A DNA stretch of 64,000 nucleotides from Maridesulfovibrio sp050916235 (GTDB lineage Bacteria > Desulfobacterota > Desulfovibrionia > Desulfovibrionales > Desulfovibrionaceae). The notes under the pieces are model-generated. The model was given only the letters and a program-made list of their open reading frames with translations, did no database searches and was not told the origin of the DNA. The position numbers and the translations under genes are program-made. The stretch covers positions 3,224,001 through 3,288,000 of the forward strand of contig NZ_CP104854.1 of assembly GCF_050916235.1 (NCBI RefSeq). Direction: 5' to 3'. Shown piece by piece: positions 8,595 through 16,466 of this stretch; position 1 is the first letter of the stretch, and each line of letters starts with the position of its first letter.

Positions 8595-8978
8595 ATGCCT
8601 GTTGTCGATCCTATCGCCGATATGCTGACCCGTATTCGTAATGCTCACGGTGCTTACCATAAGACCGTGACCATTCCCGGGTCCAAGATCAAAACAGCTA
8701 TCGCCGGGATTCTTAAGGATGAAGGTTATATCAACGACTTCGCTGAAGAAGGTCGTGATATCACCGTAACCCTTAAGTATGTTGATGGAAAAGCCCTGAT
8801 TAGCGGCATGAAGAAAATCAGCACCCCCGGACGTCGCGTATTTGTAGGCGTTGAAGATATTCCCTCCGTTCTTAACGGACTCGGGATTTGCATACTTTCC
8901 ACTTCCAAGGGTGTAGTTGACGGCGCAAAAGCCCAAGAGCTTAACGTCGGCGGCGAACTCTTGTGTGAAATCTGGTAG
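8595..8978 (+). CDS. rpsH: 30S ribosomal protein S8
   Basis: S8 nucleates assembly of the central domain of 16S rRNA. The 127-residue product starts MPVVDPIADMLTRIRNAHGA and has the C-terminal STSKGVVDGAKAQELNVGGE, the RNA-binding signature. AAGGAG precedes the ATG. It lies between rpsN and rplF in the usual order. Confidence 0.97.
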   Translation: MPVVDPIADMLTRIRNAHGAYHKTVTIPGSKIKTAIAGILKDEGYINDFAEEGRDITVTLKYVDGKALISGMKKISTPGRRVFVGVEDIPSVLNGLGICILSTSKGVVDGAKAQELNVGGELLCEIW

Positions 8979-8990
8979 TGAGGTTTTAAA

Positions 8991-9530
8991 ATGTCCAGAA
9001 TTGGAAAAAAACCTGTTGAAATACCTGCCGGAGTGGAAGTTACCGTTGGTGCTGAAGTGGTTTCCGTAAAGGGCCCCAAAGGTACCATCACCACCCCGGT
9101 ACACCCCATGATCAGCTACAACGTTGCTGATAATGCGGTCGAGGTGAATAGGTCTGGCGATTCTCGTCAGGAGCGTGCTCAGCACGGCCTGCACCGTTCG
9201 CTGCTTGCCAACTGCATTGAAGGAGTCACCAAAGGCTTCTCCAAGACCCTGGAAGTAGTCGGTGTAGGTTACAAAGTTAGCGTGCAGGGTAAAATCGTCG
9301 TTCTTAACGTCGGTTTCTCCCATCCCGTCAACTTCGAGCTGCCTGCCGGAATTGAAGCCACCGCAGACAGCAACACCAAACTTACCATCAGCGGTGTAAA
9401 CAAGCAGATGGTTGGTGAAGTTGCTGCTCAGCTTCGTCGTGTACGTCCGCCGGAGCCTTACAAAGGCAAGGGCGTCAAGTACATTGATGAACAGATCAGA
9501 CGTAAAGCCGGTAAGTCCGGTAAAAAGTAG
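8991..9530 (+). CDS. rplF: 50S ribosomal protein L6
   Basis: L6 has two similar domains at the base of the L7/L12 stalk, near the factor-binding site. The 179 residues begin MSRIGKKPVEIPAGVEVTV and include the C-terminal RRPPEPYKGKG-type motif (VRPPEPYKGKGVKYIDEQIR). Spacing to rplR is nine bases. Confidence 0.97.
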   Translation: MSRIGKKPVEIPAGVEVTVGAEVVSVKGPKGTITTPVHPMISYNVADNAVEVNRSGDSRQERAQHGLHRSLLANCIEGVTKGFSKTLEVVGVGYKVSVQGKIVVLNVGFSHPVNFELPAGIEATADSNTKLTISGVNKQMVGEVAAQLRRVRPPEPYKGKGVKYIDEQIRRKAGKSGKK

Positions 9531-9539
9531 GGTAAAGCC

Positions 9540-9899
9540 ATGAAAATGACTAAAGAACAGGCAAGACAGCGCAAAAAGATTCGCATCCGCAAAAAAATCA
9601 GCGGTACTGCAGATCGTCCGCGTCTTGTAGTATTCCGTTCAAATAAGCACATCTACGCTCAGCTCGTAGATGACATCATTGGCAAAACCGTGACCGCTTC
9701 TTCCTCCAAGGCTCTCGCTAAAGATGGCGAAGCAGTAAAGCTCACCTGCGAAACTGCTGCTGCCGTAGGCAAGGACATCGCAGCCAAGGCTAAGGAACTC
9801 AACATCGAGAAGGTCGTATTCGACCGCAGCGGTTATATATATCACGGCAGGGTTAAGGCCCTTGCAGACGGCGCTCGTGAGGGTGGCCTGAAATTCTAA
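9540..9899 (+). CDS. rplR: 50S ribosomal protein L18
   Basis: L18 brings 5S rRNA into the large subunit with L5. The 119-residue protein has the basic N-terminus, the core RPRLVVFRSNKHIYAQLVDD and the C-terminal VVFDRSGYIYHGRVKALADG. It lies four bases before the first possible start of rpsE. Confidence 0.97.
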   Translation: MKMTKEQARQRKKIRIRKKISGTADRPRLVVFRSNKHIYAQLVDDIIGKTVTASSSKALAKDGEAVKLTCETAAAVGKDIAAKAKELNIEKVVFDRSGYIYHGRVKALADGAREGGLKF

Positions 9900-9915
9900 A
9901 CTTATGGGAATATCC

Positions 9916-10407
9916 ATGGAACAGAATGATCTGGGTCTGATTGAAAAAATCGTTTATCTCAACCGAGTCGCTAAAGTCGTGAAGGGCGGTAGAAGGTTCT
10001 CCTTCAGTGCCCTGGTTGTGGTAGGTGACGGTAAAGGTCAGGTCGGTTTCGGACTTGGTAAGGCTAATGAAGTACCTGAAGCCATCAGAAAAGCTTCAGA
10101 GAAAGCCCGTAAGGAAATGATCTCCGTACCTCTTCTGGACGGAACCCTTCCTTATGAAGTTCTCGGCCGTTTCGGTGCCGGACGCGTAATGCTCAAGCCC
10201 GCATCCAAGGGTACCGGTATCATCGCCGGTGGTGCCGTGCGTGCGGTACTTGAAGTAGTAGGCGTACACGATATCCTTACCAAGGCTATCGGCACCAACA
10301 ACCCGCATAACGTCCTTCGGGCGACAATCGCTGGTCTTGCTTCCCTGCGCAGTGCTGATGAAGTTTCTCAGCTTCGCGGGAAAAAAGTAGCGACTCCCAG
10401 AAAGTAG
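9916..10407 (+). CDS. rpsE: 30S ribosomal protein S5
   Basis: S5 contributes to decoding fidelity and the mRNA entry helicase site. Double-stranded-RNA-binding fold at the N-terminus (RRFSFSALVVVGDGKGQVGF) and the C-terminal GGAVRAVLEVVGVHDILTKA. Two starts are possible: ATG 9904 (MGISMEQ) and ATG 9916 (MEQND). I chose 9916 because GGGA lies seven bases before it while 9904 has no visible Shine-Dalgarno, and because MEQN fits short S5 N-termini. Confidence 0.95.
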   Translation: MEQNDLGLIEKIVYLNRVAKVVKGGRRFSFSALVVVGDGKGQVGFGLGKANEVPEAIRKASEKARKEMISVPLLDGTLPYEVLGRFGAGRVMLKPASKGTGIIAGGAVRAVLEVVGVHDILTKAIGTNNPHNVLRATIAGLASLRSADEVSQLRGKKVATPRK

Positions 10408-10419
10408 GAGGACGAAATT

Positions 10420-10593
10420 ATGCTTAAGGTTAAACTCGTACGCAGCATGATCGGCTGCAATCCCAACCAACGTGCTACTCTTAAGGCACTGGGGCTGCGC
10501 AAGATCAGACAGGAAAAAAGCTTTGACGATTCTCCCGTCGTAAGAGGGATGATCAGGAAAGTTGAGCACCTTGTGGAGGTAACTGAATCATGA
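10420..10593 (+). CDS. rpmD: 50S ribosomal protein L30 (57 aa)
   Basis: Small large-subunit protein of 57 residues. The translation starts MLKVKLVRSMIGCNPNQRAT and includes LKALGLRKIRQ and VVRGMIRKVEHLVEV, the L30 signature. AGGAGG lies upstream of the ATG. Its TGA overlaps the rplO start by four bases (ATGA), giving tight coupling. Position between rpsE and rplO is canonical. Confidence 0.96.
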   Translation: MLKVKLVRSMIGCNPNQRATLKALGLRKIRQEKSFDDSPVVRGMIRKVEHLVEVTES

Positions 10594-11036
10594 GGCTGCA
10601 CGAAATATATCCGTTCCAAGAGGAACGCAAGAATCGCAAGCGCGTAGGTCGCGGCGGTGGCTCCGGCCAGGGTGGAACATCCGGCAAGGGTCACAAGGGT
10701 CAGAACGCCCGCTCCGGCGGCGGCGTCCCCGCCTGGTTTGAAGGTGGTCAGATGCCTCTGGCTCGCCGTCTGCCCAAGCGCGGATTCAAGAATCCCTTCC
10801 GTGAAGAGTACGTAGCTCTGAACGTAGGCCAGATTCTTGGTGCTTTCGAAGGCAAAACCGAAATCTCCCTGGAAGACATTTATGATAGAGGCCTTTGCAA
10901 AAAGGGTGCTCTTGTAAAAGTCCTCGGCGTGGGTGAAGTAGGTGCTGCTGTTACCATCGAAGCACACCGCTTCAGCGCTTCTGCTACTGAAAAGATCACA
11001 AAGGCAGGTGGTACTGCCAAAGCCCTGGAAGGATAA
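10590..11036 (+). CDS. rplO: 50S ribosomal protein L15
   Basis: Late-binding large-subunit protein with a long glycine- and arginine-rich N-terminal extension (RKRVGRGGGSGQGGTSGKGH) followed by the globular domain (PLARRLPKRGFKNPF). 148 residues, normal length. The start overlaps rpmD; a GGAGG within the rpmD end serves as its ribosome binding site. secY begins three bases after its stop. Confidence 0.97.
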   Translation: MRLHEIYPFQEERKNRKRVGRGGGSGQGGTSGKGHKGQNARSGGGVPAWFEGGQMPLARRLPKRGFKNPFREEYVALNVGQILGAFEGKTEISLEDIYDRGLCKKGALVKVLGVGEVGAAVTIEAHRFSASATEKITKAGGTAKALEG

Positions 11037-11039
11037 AAC

Positions 11040-12350
11040 GTGGCATTGTCTGGCGTTGATAATCTTTCCCGCATGCCGGAACTGAAGAAAAAGATCCTCT
11101 GGACTTTTCTTCTTCTGGCTGTCTACCGGGTCGGGATTCACATCCCGGTCCCGGGCGTAGACAGTGCAGCATTGGCCGATTTCTTTGAGAGTGTTTCCAA
11201 CACTCTCTTCGGCCTTTTTGACATGTTCTCCGGTGGCGGGTTGCGTAACTTGTCCATATTCGCGTTAGGGATCATGCCCTATATCTCCGCGTCTATCATT
11301 ATCCAACTTCTTAATGTAGTTAGTCCTGATCTCAAGCGGCTTAGTCAGGAAGGGGCTCAGGGACGCAAGAAGATTACTCAGTACACCAGGTACGCAACTG
11401 TAGCGATAACCCTTATTCAAGGATTCGGCATCGCAATCGGGCTTGAAAGCATGACCAGCCCGACCGGCGCGCCTGTAGTACTGCATGCAGGATGGACTTT
11501 CCGTTTTATTACCATCCTGACTCTGACTGCCGGTACCGTTTTTCTGATGTGGCTCGGTGAGCAAATGACCGAGAAAGGCATCGGTAACGGTATATCCATG
11601 ATCATTTTTGCCGGTATCGTAGCTGGGCTTCCCGCAGCGATATTCAACACTGTTCGTCTGATGCAGGCCGGGGAAATCACCCTGTTCCTGCTTTTGTTCG
11701 TTCTGGCATTCATGGTCGCCATACTGGCTTTCATCGTATTCATGGAGCGCGGACAGCGCAGGGTACCGATACATTATGCCAAGCGCATGATGGGACGCAA
11801 AATGATGGGCGGACAGACTACACATCTGCCGCTGCGAATCAACACTGCCGGTGTTATTCCCCCCATTTTTGCATCCAGTATTCTGATGTTCCCCGCAACC
11901 TTGGCAAACTTCTCCAATAACGAGACTCTGTCCAGGATTTCGGCGTACTTCACTCCGTCCTCCATCGTTTATAACATCATATATGTCGCACTGATCATCT
12001 TTTTCTGCTATTTCTATACTGCGATCATCTTTGATCCGAAAGGAATTGCTGAAAATATTCAGAAGCAGGGCGGCTTTATCCCCGGTATCCGTCCCGGTGC
12101 AAGAACCCGTGAATACATTGACCGTATTCTTGCCCGGATCACTCTCTGGGGATCCCTGTACGTAGCAGCCATCTGCGTACTGCCCATGATTATGATCTCT
12201 CAGCTCAATGTTCCTTTCTACTTCGGTGGAACTGCACTGCTCATCGTAGTCGGTGTGGCCATGGACTTCATGGGCAAGATCGAATCCTACATGATTTCCC
12301 GTCAGTACGAGGGACTCATGGGTAAGGGCAGCAAGATCAAAGGCAGGTAG
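11040..12350 (+). CDS. secY: Preprotein translocase subunit SecY
   Basis: Channel-forming subunit of the Sec translocon in the inner membrane. The 436 residues fit the ten-helix SecY architecture; the plug region (SGGGLRNLSIFALGIMPYIS) follows helix 1, and the cytoplasmic loop KRMMGRKMMGGQTTHLPLR and the IQKQGGFIPGIRPG loop are typical. The start codon is GTG at 11040, three bases after rplO, giving MALSGVDNLSRMPEL. Unlike E. coli, map follows directly and no adenylate kinase gene intervenes. Confidence 0.97.
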   Translation: MALSGVDNLSRMPELKKKILWTFLLLAVYRVGIHIPVPGVDSAALADFFESVSNTLFGLFDMFSGGGLRNLSIFALGIMPYISASIIIQLLNVVSPDLKRLSQEGAQGRKKITQYTRYATVAITLIQGFGIAIGLESMTSPTGAPVVLHAGWTFRFITILTLTAGTVFLMWLGEQMTEKGIGNGISMIIFAGIVAGLPAAIFNTVRLMQAGEITLFLLLFVLAFMVAILAFIVFMERGQRRVPIHYAKRMMGRKMMGGQTTHLPLRINTAGVIPPIFASSILMFPATLANFSNNETLSRISAYFTPSSIVYNIIYVALIIFFCYFYTAIIFDPKGIAENIQKQGGFIPGIRPGARTREYIDRILARITLWGSLYVAAICVLPMIMISQLNVPFYFGGTALLIVVGVAMDFMGKIESYMISRQYEGLMGKGSKIKGR

Positions 12351-12355
12351 TTGCT

Positions 12356-13123
12356 TTGAAAAAGTACAGAGGTATATACCTCAAAAATGACAAGGAGATT
12401 GGCCTCATGCGTGAGGCCAATCGTCTTGTTTCCAGAATACTGGACATGCTCGGTGCGGCCATCAGACCAGGTATTACAACCATGCATCTGGAAGAACTGG
12501 CCTGCAAGGCCTGCGATGATTTCGACGTAAGGCCGGCTTTCAAGGGGTATCACGGGTTTCCTTTTGCCCTTTGCTGTTCCGTGAACGAAGAGATCGTTCA
12601 CGGTTTTCCTTCTGATAAACGTGTGTTAAAAGAAGGTGACATCGTAAGTATTGACATGGGTGTCATTTATCAGGGATTCTACGGAGATTCAGCACGCACT
12701 TACCCTGTGGGAGAAATTCTTCCTTCCACTCGCCGACTGCTGGATGTTACGCATGAATCTCTGATGAGAGGCATAGCTCAAGCTTATCCCGGAAACAGCC
12801 TGTATGATATTTCGAAGGCTGTTCAGGATTATGTTGAAGGTGAGGGCTTCGGAGTTGTAAGAAGATTTGTCGGGCACGGCATTGGCCGCGGCCTGCATGA
12901 AAAACCCGAAGTTCCTAATTTTGTACCCTCCGGTTTACCCGGTGTTCAGCTTAAAAGCGGAATGGTTCTGGCCATTGAACCGATGGTTACAGAAGGCAGC
13001 CATGATATTGAGATTCTCGAAGACAGATGGACTGCCGTTACCAAGGACAGGAAACTGTCCGCCCATTTTGAGCACACAATTGCCGTAACGGTCGACGGAC
13101 CAGTAATTTTAAGTCTGTCATAA
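12356..13123 (+). CDS. map: Methionine aminopeptidase, type I
   Basis: Removes the N-terminal Met from nascent proteins. The 255-residue protein has the pita-bread fold metal ligands: D in VSIDMGV, D in FYGDSART, H in VGHGIGRGLHEKP, E in LAIEPMVTEG and E in HFEHTIAVT. The start is TTG at 12356 (MKKYRGIYLKNDKEIGLM), chosen because the family N-terminus begins there and the next ATG is far inside the domain. It follows secY by five bases. Confidence 0.95.
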   Translation: MKKYRGIYLKNDKEIGLMREANRLVSRILDMLGAAIRPGITTMHLEELACKACDDFDVRPAFKGYHGFPFALCCSVNEEIVHGFPSDKRVLKEGDIVSIDMGVIYQGFYGDSARTYPVGEILPSTRRLLDVTHESLMRGIAQAYPGNSLYDISKAVQDYVEGEGFGVVRRFVGHGIGRGLHEKPEVPNFVPSGLPGVQLKSGMVLAIEPMVTEGSHDIEILEDRWTAVTKDRKLSAHFEHTIAVTVDGPVILSLS

Positions 13124-13151
13124 ATATTTTTTAAAGAGTGCAAAACAGGGG

Positions 13152-13180
13152 TTGATTTTTTTAAATTCGCCCTGTATTGT
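13152..13180 (+). promoter_or_regulatory. Candidate promoter before rpmJ
   Basis: TTGATT (13152-13157), a 17-base spacer and TATTGT (13175-13180) form a good sigma-70-type pair in the 190-base gap after map. Transcription would start near 13187 and give an untranslated leader of about 125 bases before rpmJ, an internal promoter for the alpha-type genes. Sequence-based only. Confidence 0.45.
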
Positions 13181-13235
13181 GCACGTCTTGAATTTCGCGG
13201 CAACGAAAGACTGGCATGGATTTGACTGCCTATTA

Positions 13236-13261
13236 GCCGGGCAGTCCATCATAGGCCCGGC
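13236..13261 (+). promoter_or_regulatory. Hairpin in the rpmJ leader
   Basis: GCCGGGC (13236-13242) pairs with GCCCGGC (13255-13261) across a 12-base loop, in the leader between the candidate promoter and rpmJ. No T-run follows, so it is not a terminator. A role in feedback control by S4, as in other alpha operons, is inference. Confidence 0.3.
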
Positions 13262-13313
13262 CGGCTAGCTCCCGGTCGATGTAACTGTAAAACTGCATTA
13301 TTTGGAGACGGTC

Positions 13314-13427
13314 ATGAAAGTTAGACCATCTGTTAAGAAGATTTGTCCCAAATGCAAAGTAATCAGACGCAAGGGCGTGCTGCGGGTTATCTGTGACAAC
13401 CCCAGACACAAACAGCGTCAAGGATAG
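13314..13427 (+). CDS. rpmJ: 50S ribosomal protein L36 (37 aa)
   Basis: Smallest large-subunit protein. The translation is MKVRPSVKKICPKCKVIRRK then GVLRVICDNPRHKQRQG, with zinc ligands C11, C14, C27 and H32. TTTGGAGA lies ten bases upstream. It precedes rpsM by 12 bases, the usual arrangement when infA is absent from the cluster. Confidence 0.96.
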   Translation: MKVRPSVKKICPKCKVIRRKGVLRVICDNPRHKQRQG

Positions 13428-13439
13428 AGAGGTATCACT

Positions 13440-13811
13440 GTGGCTCGTATCGCTGGAGTAGACCTTCCGAGAAACAAGCGTTTGGATATTGCATTGACTT
13501 ACATTTACGGTGTAGGTCGTACTACTGCTCTCAAGATCCTTGATACCGTTGGTATCGACTGGACCACTAACGCTGATGATCTCAGCGGTGATCAGGTCAA
13601 CATTATCCGTAAGGAACTTGAAGACAACTACAAAGTTGAGGGTGACCTCCGTCGTGATCAGATCGCTGACATCAAGCGTCTGATGGACATCGGTTGTTAC
13701 CGCGGACTTCGCCACCGTCGCGGACTGCCCGTACGTGGTCAGAGCTCCAAGACCAACGCAAGAACTCGCAAGGGTCCCCGTCGCTCTGTAATGAGCAGGA
13801 AGAAGAAATAA
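13440..13811 (+). CDS. rpsM: 30S ribosomal protein S13
   Basis: Head protein that contacts the P-site tRNA and forms the intersubunit bridge B1. The 123 residues start (GTG codon at 13440) MARIAGVDLPRNKRLDIALT and end in the basic GLPVRGQSSKTNARTRKGPR tail. AGAGAGG precedes the start. It is followed by a 70-base gap and then rpsK. Confidence 0.97.
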   Translation: MARIAGVDLPRNKRLDIALTYIYGVGRTTALKILDTVGIDWTTNADDLSGDQVNIIRKELEDNYKVEGDLRRDQIADIKRLMDIGCYRGLRHRRGLPVRGQSSKTNARTRKGPRRSVMSRKKK

Positions 13812-13881
13812 TTCAATCCGCAGTCTACAGACCATGTCAAGGTCTTCGCTGCTGATGTAAATTCATTTTGGAGAGAATGGT

Positions 13882-14271
13882 ATGGCTAGACCTCGCCGTT
13901 CCGGCAAGAAAAAAGAGAAAAAGAATGTTCCCGTGGGCATCGCCCACGTTAAAGCAACATTCAATAATACCATCATTACCTTCACTGATCTCAAAGGTAA
14001 TGTGATCAGCTGGGCAACTTCCGGTGCATCCGGTTTCAAGGGTTCCAGAAAATCTACCCCTTTTGCAGCTCAGGTAGCTGCTGAAACCGCTGCAAGAAAA
14101 GCTCAGGACCAGGGTATGCGTACCGTTGGTATTTTCGTCAAAGGCCCCGGCTCCGGTCGTGAAGCTGCTATGCGCGCTATCGGCAACGTCGGTATGAAGG
14201 TTAGCTTCATTCGCGATATCACACCCATCCCGCACAACGGCTGTCGTCCGCCGAAACGCCGCAGGGTCTAA
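13882..14271 (+). CDS. rpsK: 30S ribosomal protein S11
   Basis: Platform protein that helps form the mRNA exit and the P and E sites. The 129-residue protein has VGIAHVKATFNNTIITFTDL, GVFVKGPG-type (GIFVKGPGSGREAAMRAI) and the C-terminal DITPIPHNGCRPPKRRRV. GGAGAG lies upstream. Next is rpsD, 18 bases on. Confidence 0.97.
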   Translation: MARPRRSGKKKEKKNVPVGIAHVKATFNNTIITFTDLKGNVISWATSGASGFKGSRKSTPFAAQVAAETAARKAQDQGMRTVGIFVKGPGSGREAAMRAIGNVGMKVSFIRDITPIPHNGCRPPKRRRV

Positions 14272-14289
14272 TTACGAAGGAGTTTAACC

Positions 14290-14916
14290 TTGGCCAGATA
14301 TACTAAAGCAAAATGCAGACTGTGCCGCCGTGAAGGTGAAAAGCTTTTCATCAAGGGCGACCGCTGCTTTACTGATAAGTGTTCTTATGAACGTCGTCCT
14401 TATGCTCCCGGTATCGCCGGTCGCATGAGAAAGAAAATGAGCGACTACGCAGTTCAGCTTCGCGAGAAGCAGAAAGTGCGCCGCATGTACGGTGTGCTCG
14501 AAGGGCAGTTCCGCGCTTACTTCAAGCGTGCGGACGCCATGAAGGGTGTAACCGGTACCAACCTGCTCATGCTGCTTGAAACCCGCCTTGACAACATTGT
14601 TTACCGTCTCGGTTTTGCCAACTCTCGCAACCAGGCTCGCCAGCTTGTGAAACACGGCATCTTCAAACTGAACGGAAGACGCGTTGACATTCCTTCTATG
14701 CACGTAAAGCCCGGTGATATTGTGGAAGTTCGTGACGAAGCCCGCAAGATCCCCGTTATCATGGAAGCTCAGGAAGTTATTGCCCGTCGCGGCTGCCCCG
14801 AGTGGCTGGTTTCCGACGGTGCCAACTTCAAAGGTGAAGTTAAAGCGCTGCCGACCAGGGAAGATATCCAGTTCCCCATCAACGAACAGCTGATTGTCGA
14901 GCTGTACTCCAAATAA
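14290..14916 (+). CDS. rpsD: 30S ribosomal protein S4, zinc-binding
   Basis: Primary 16S-binding protein and, in E. coli, translational repressor of the alpha operon. The 208-residue protein has an N-terminal zinc site (C9, C12, C26, C31) and the S4 RNA-binding domain (ETRLDNIVYRLGFANSRNQA, then RQLVKHGIF). The start is TTG at 14290 behind AAGGAG. It sits just before rpoA, as in most bacteria. Confidence 0.97.
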   Translation: MARYTKAKCRLCRREGEKLFIKGDRCFTDKCSYERRPYAPGIAGRMRKKMSDYAVQLREKQKVRRMYGVLEGQFRAYFKRADAMKGVTGTNLLMLLETRLDNIVYRLGFANSRNQARQLVKHGIFKLNGRRVDIPSMHVKPGDIVEVRDEARKIPVIMEAQEVIARRGCPEWLVSDGANFKGEVKALPTREDIQFPINEQLIVELYSK

Positions 14917-14929
14917 GAAGGATTAGTGC

Positions 14930-15970
14930 ATGCTTATTCATGACGGTGACAAACTCATCAACACCCGCAACTGGGCCGAGCTGGTTAAGCCGGAGCAGCT
15001 TGTGCGTGACCCCAAGTCAAACGAGCTTTACGGTAAGTTCATTTGTGAACCCCTTGAGCGCGGATTTGGAACAACCATCGGGAACTCTCTCAGAAGGGTA
15101 CTGCTTTCCTGCATGCAGGGTGCAGCCGCGGTTGCTGTAAAGATCGAAGGCGTTCAGCACGAATTCACCACCATCGAAGGTGTCATGGAAGATGTGACTG
15201 AGATTGTTCTGAACATCAAGCAGATCAGATTCGCTATGACTACTGATGAACCCCAGTTTCTTACCCTTAAGGTAAACAAGCAGGGTGCCGTCACCGCAGC
15301 TGATATTCAGGAAAACCAGAACGTCAAAGTCCTCAATCCTGAGCAGATTATCGCGACTCTTTCCGAGCAGATGGAAATGGAAATGACTTTCGAAGTGCGC
15401 ATGGGCAAGGGCTATGTCCCTGCTGATATGCACGAAGGTCTTGTCAACGAAATCGGTCACATTGTACTCGACTCCAGCTTTTCTCCCATTCGTAAGGTTG
15501 CTTACAGTGTAGAGCAGGCTCGTGTCGGTCAGATGACCAACTATGACAAGCTCCTTATCGAAGTCCATACCGACGGATCCGTTACTCCCGAAGACGCTAT
15601 TGCCTACAGTGCAAAGATTCTCAAGGAGCAGCTGTCCGTATTCATCAACTTCGATGAAATGGGATCCGAGCAGGAAGAGTCCAAAGAATGCAACCTCGAC
15701 CTGAATCCCAATCTGTTCAAATCCATTGACGAACTTGAGCTTTCCGTTCGTGCAACCAACTGCCTCAAGGCCGCCAATATCCGTATTGTCGGTGAACTTG
15801 TGCAGCGCACTGAACAGCACATGCTTAAAACCAAGAACTTCGGACGTAAGTCTCTTGACGAAATCCGCCGAGTTCTCGACAGCATGGATCTCAAATTCGG
15901 TATGGGCCTCGAGGATTTCGATAAAAAGTATCAGGAATGGCTGAAGAGGAAAGATAAAAATGAGGCATAA
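14930..15970 (+). CDS. rpoA: RNA polymerase subunit alpha
   Basis: Alpha scaffolds RNA polymerase and contacts activators and UP elements. The 346 residues contain the N-terminal dimerisation domain (FICEPLERGFGTTIGNSLRR, then VLLSCMQG), and the C-terminal domain (ELELSVRATNCLKAANIRIV through NFGRKSLDEIRRVLDSMDL), joined by a linker rich in acidic residues near 245-265. AAGGAT lies upstream. The end overlaps rplQ by 11 bases. Confidence 0.98.
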   Translation: MLIHDGDKLINTRNWAELVKPEQLVRDPKSNELYGKFICEPLERGFGTTIGNSLRRVLLSCMQGAAAVAVKIEGVQHEFTTIEGVMEDVTEIVLNIKQIRFAMTTDEPQFLTLKVNKQGAVTAADIQENQNVKVLNPEQIIATLSEQMEMEMTFEVRMGKGYVPADMHEGLVNEIGHIVLDSSFSPIRKVAYSVEQARVGQMTNYDKLLIEVHTDGSVTPEDAIAYSAKILKEQLSVFINFDEMGSEQEESKECNLDLNPNLFKSIDELELSVRATNCLKAANIRIVGELVQRTEQHMLKTKNFGRKSLDEIRRVLDSMDLKFGMGLEDFDKKYQEWLKRKDKNEA

Positions 15971-16376
15971 AAAGTCCGGAAGAAAGTTCAACAGAAGCAG
16001 TTCCCACAGGAACGCCATGCTTAAGAACATGGTTCGCTCTCTGCTGACCTACGAACATATCCGTACCACCGAGCCCAAGGCAAAGGAACTGAGAAGCTCT
16101 GTTGAAAAGCTGATCACCCTTGCTCTTCGCAACGACCTGCATTCTCGTCGTCTTGCTTACAAGACCCTTGAGAACCACAGTCTGGTGCAGAGGCTCTTCG
16201 ATGAAATCGGCCCCCGTTACAACGGCGGTGGTGGTTACACCCGTATCATCAAGCTTGCTGAGCCCCGTAAGGGTGACTGCGCTCCCATGTGCATCATTGA
16301 ACTCACCAAGCGTGCCGAGGAAGCTGCTGTTGCTGCTCCCGCTGCAGAAGCTCCCGCACAGGAAGCTGAAGCATAA
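15960..16376 (+). CDS. rplQ: 50S ribosomal protein L17
   Basis: Exit-tunnel-side protein. The 138 residues begin MRHKKSGRKFNRSSSHRNAM and include LRSSVEKLITLALRND and GGGYTRIIKLAEPRKGD. The C-terminus has a short alanine/proline-rich tail (about 118-138) that is longer than in E. coli. The start lies inside rpoA. A strong terminator follows, closing the ribosomal block. Confidence 0.97.
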   Translation: MRHKKSGRKFNRSSSHRNAMLKNMVRSLLTYEHIRTTEPKAKELRSSVEKLITLALRNDLHSRRLAYKTLENHSLVQRLFDEIGPRYNGGGGYTRIIKLAEPRKGDCAPMCIIELTKRAEEAAVAAPAAEAPAQEAEA

Positions 16377-16401
16377 GGTTTATTTAATGCGCATTAAAAA
16401 G

Positions 16402-16429
16402 GGGCGGAACCTGTTCCGCCCTTTTTTTT
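16402..16429 (+). terminator. Terminator of the ribosomal operon
   Basis: GGGCGGAAC (16402-16410) pairs with GTTCCGCCC (16413-16421) and is followed by eight Ts. It ends the rpsJ-rplQ block. Confidence 0.9.
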
Positions 16430-16466
16430 AATATAACCCATAGAAAAAAGTGATCCGAGCGAATAG

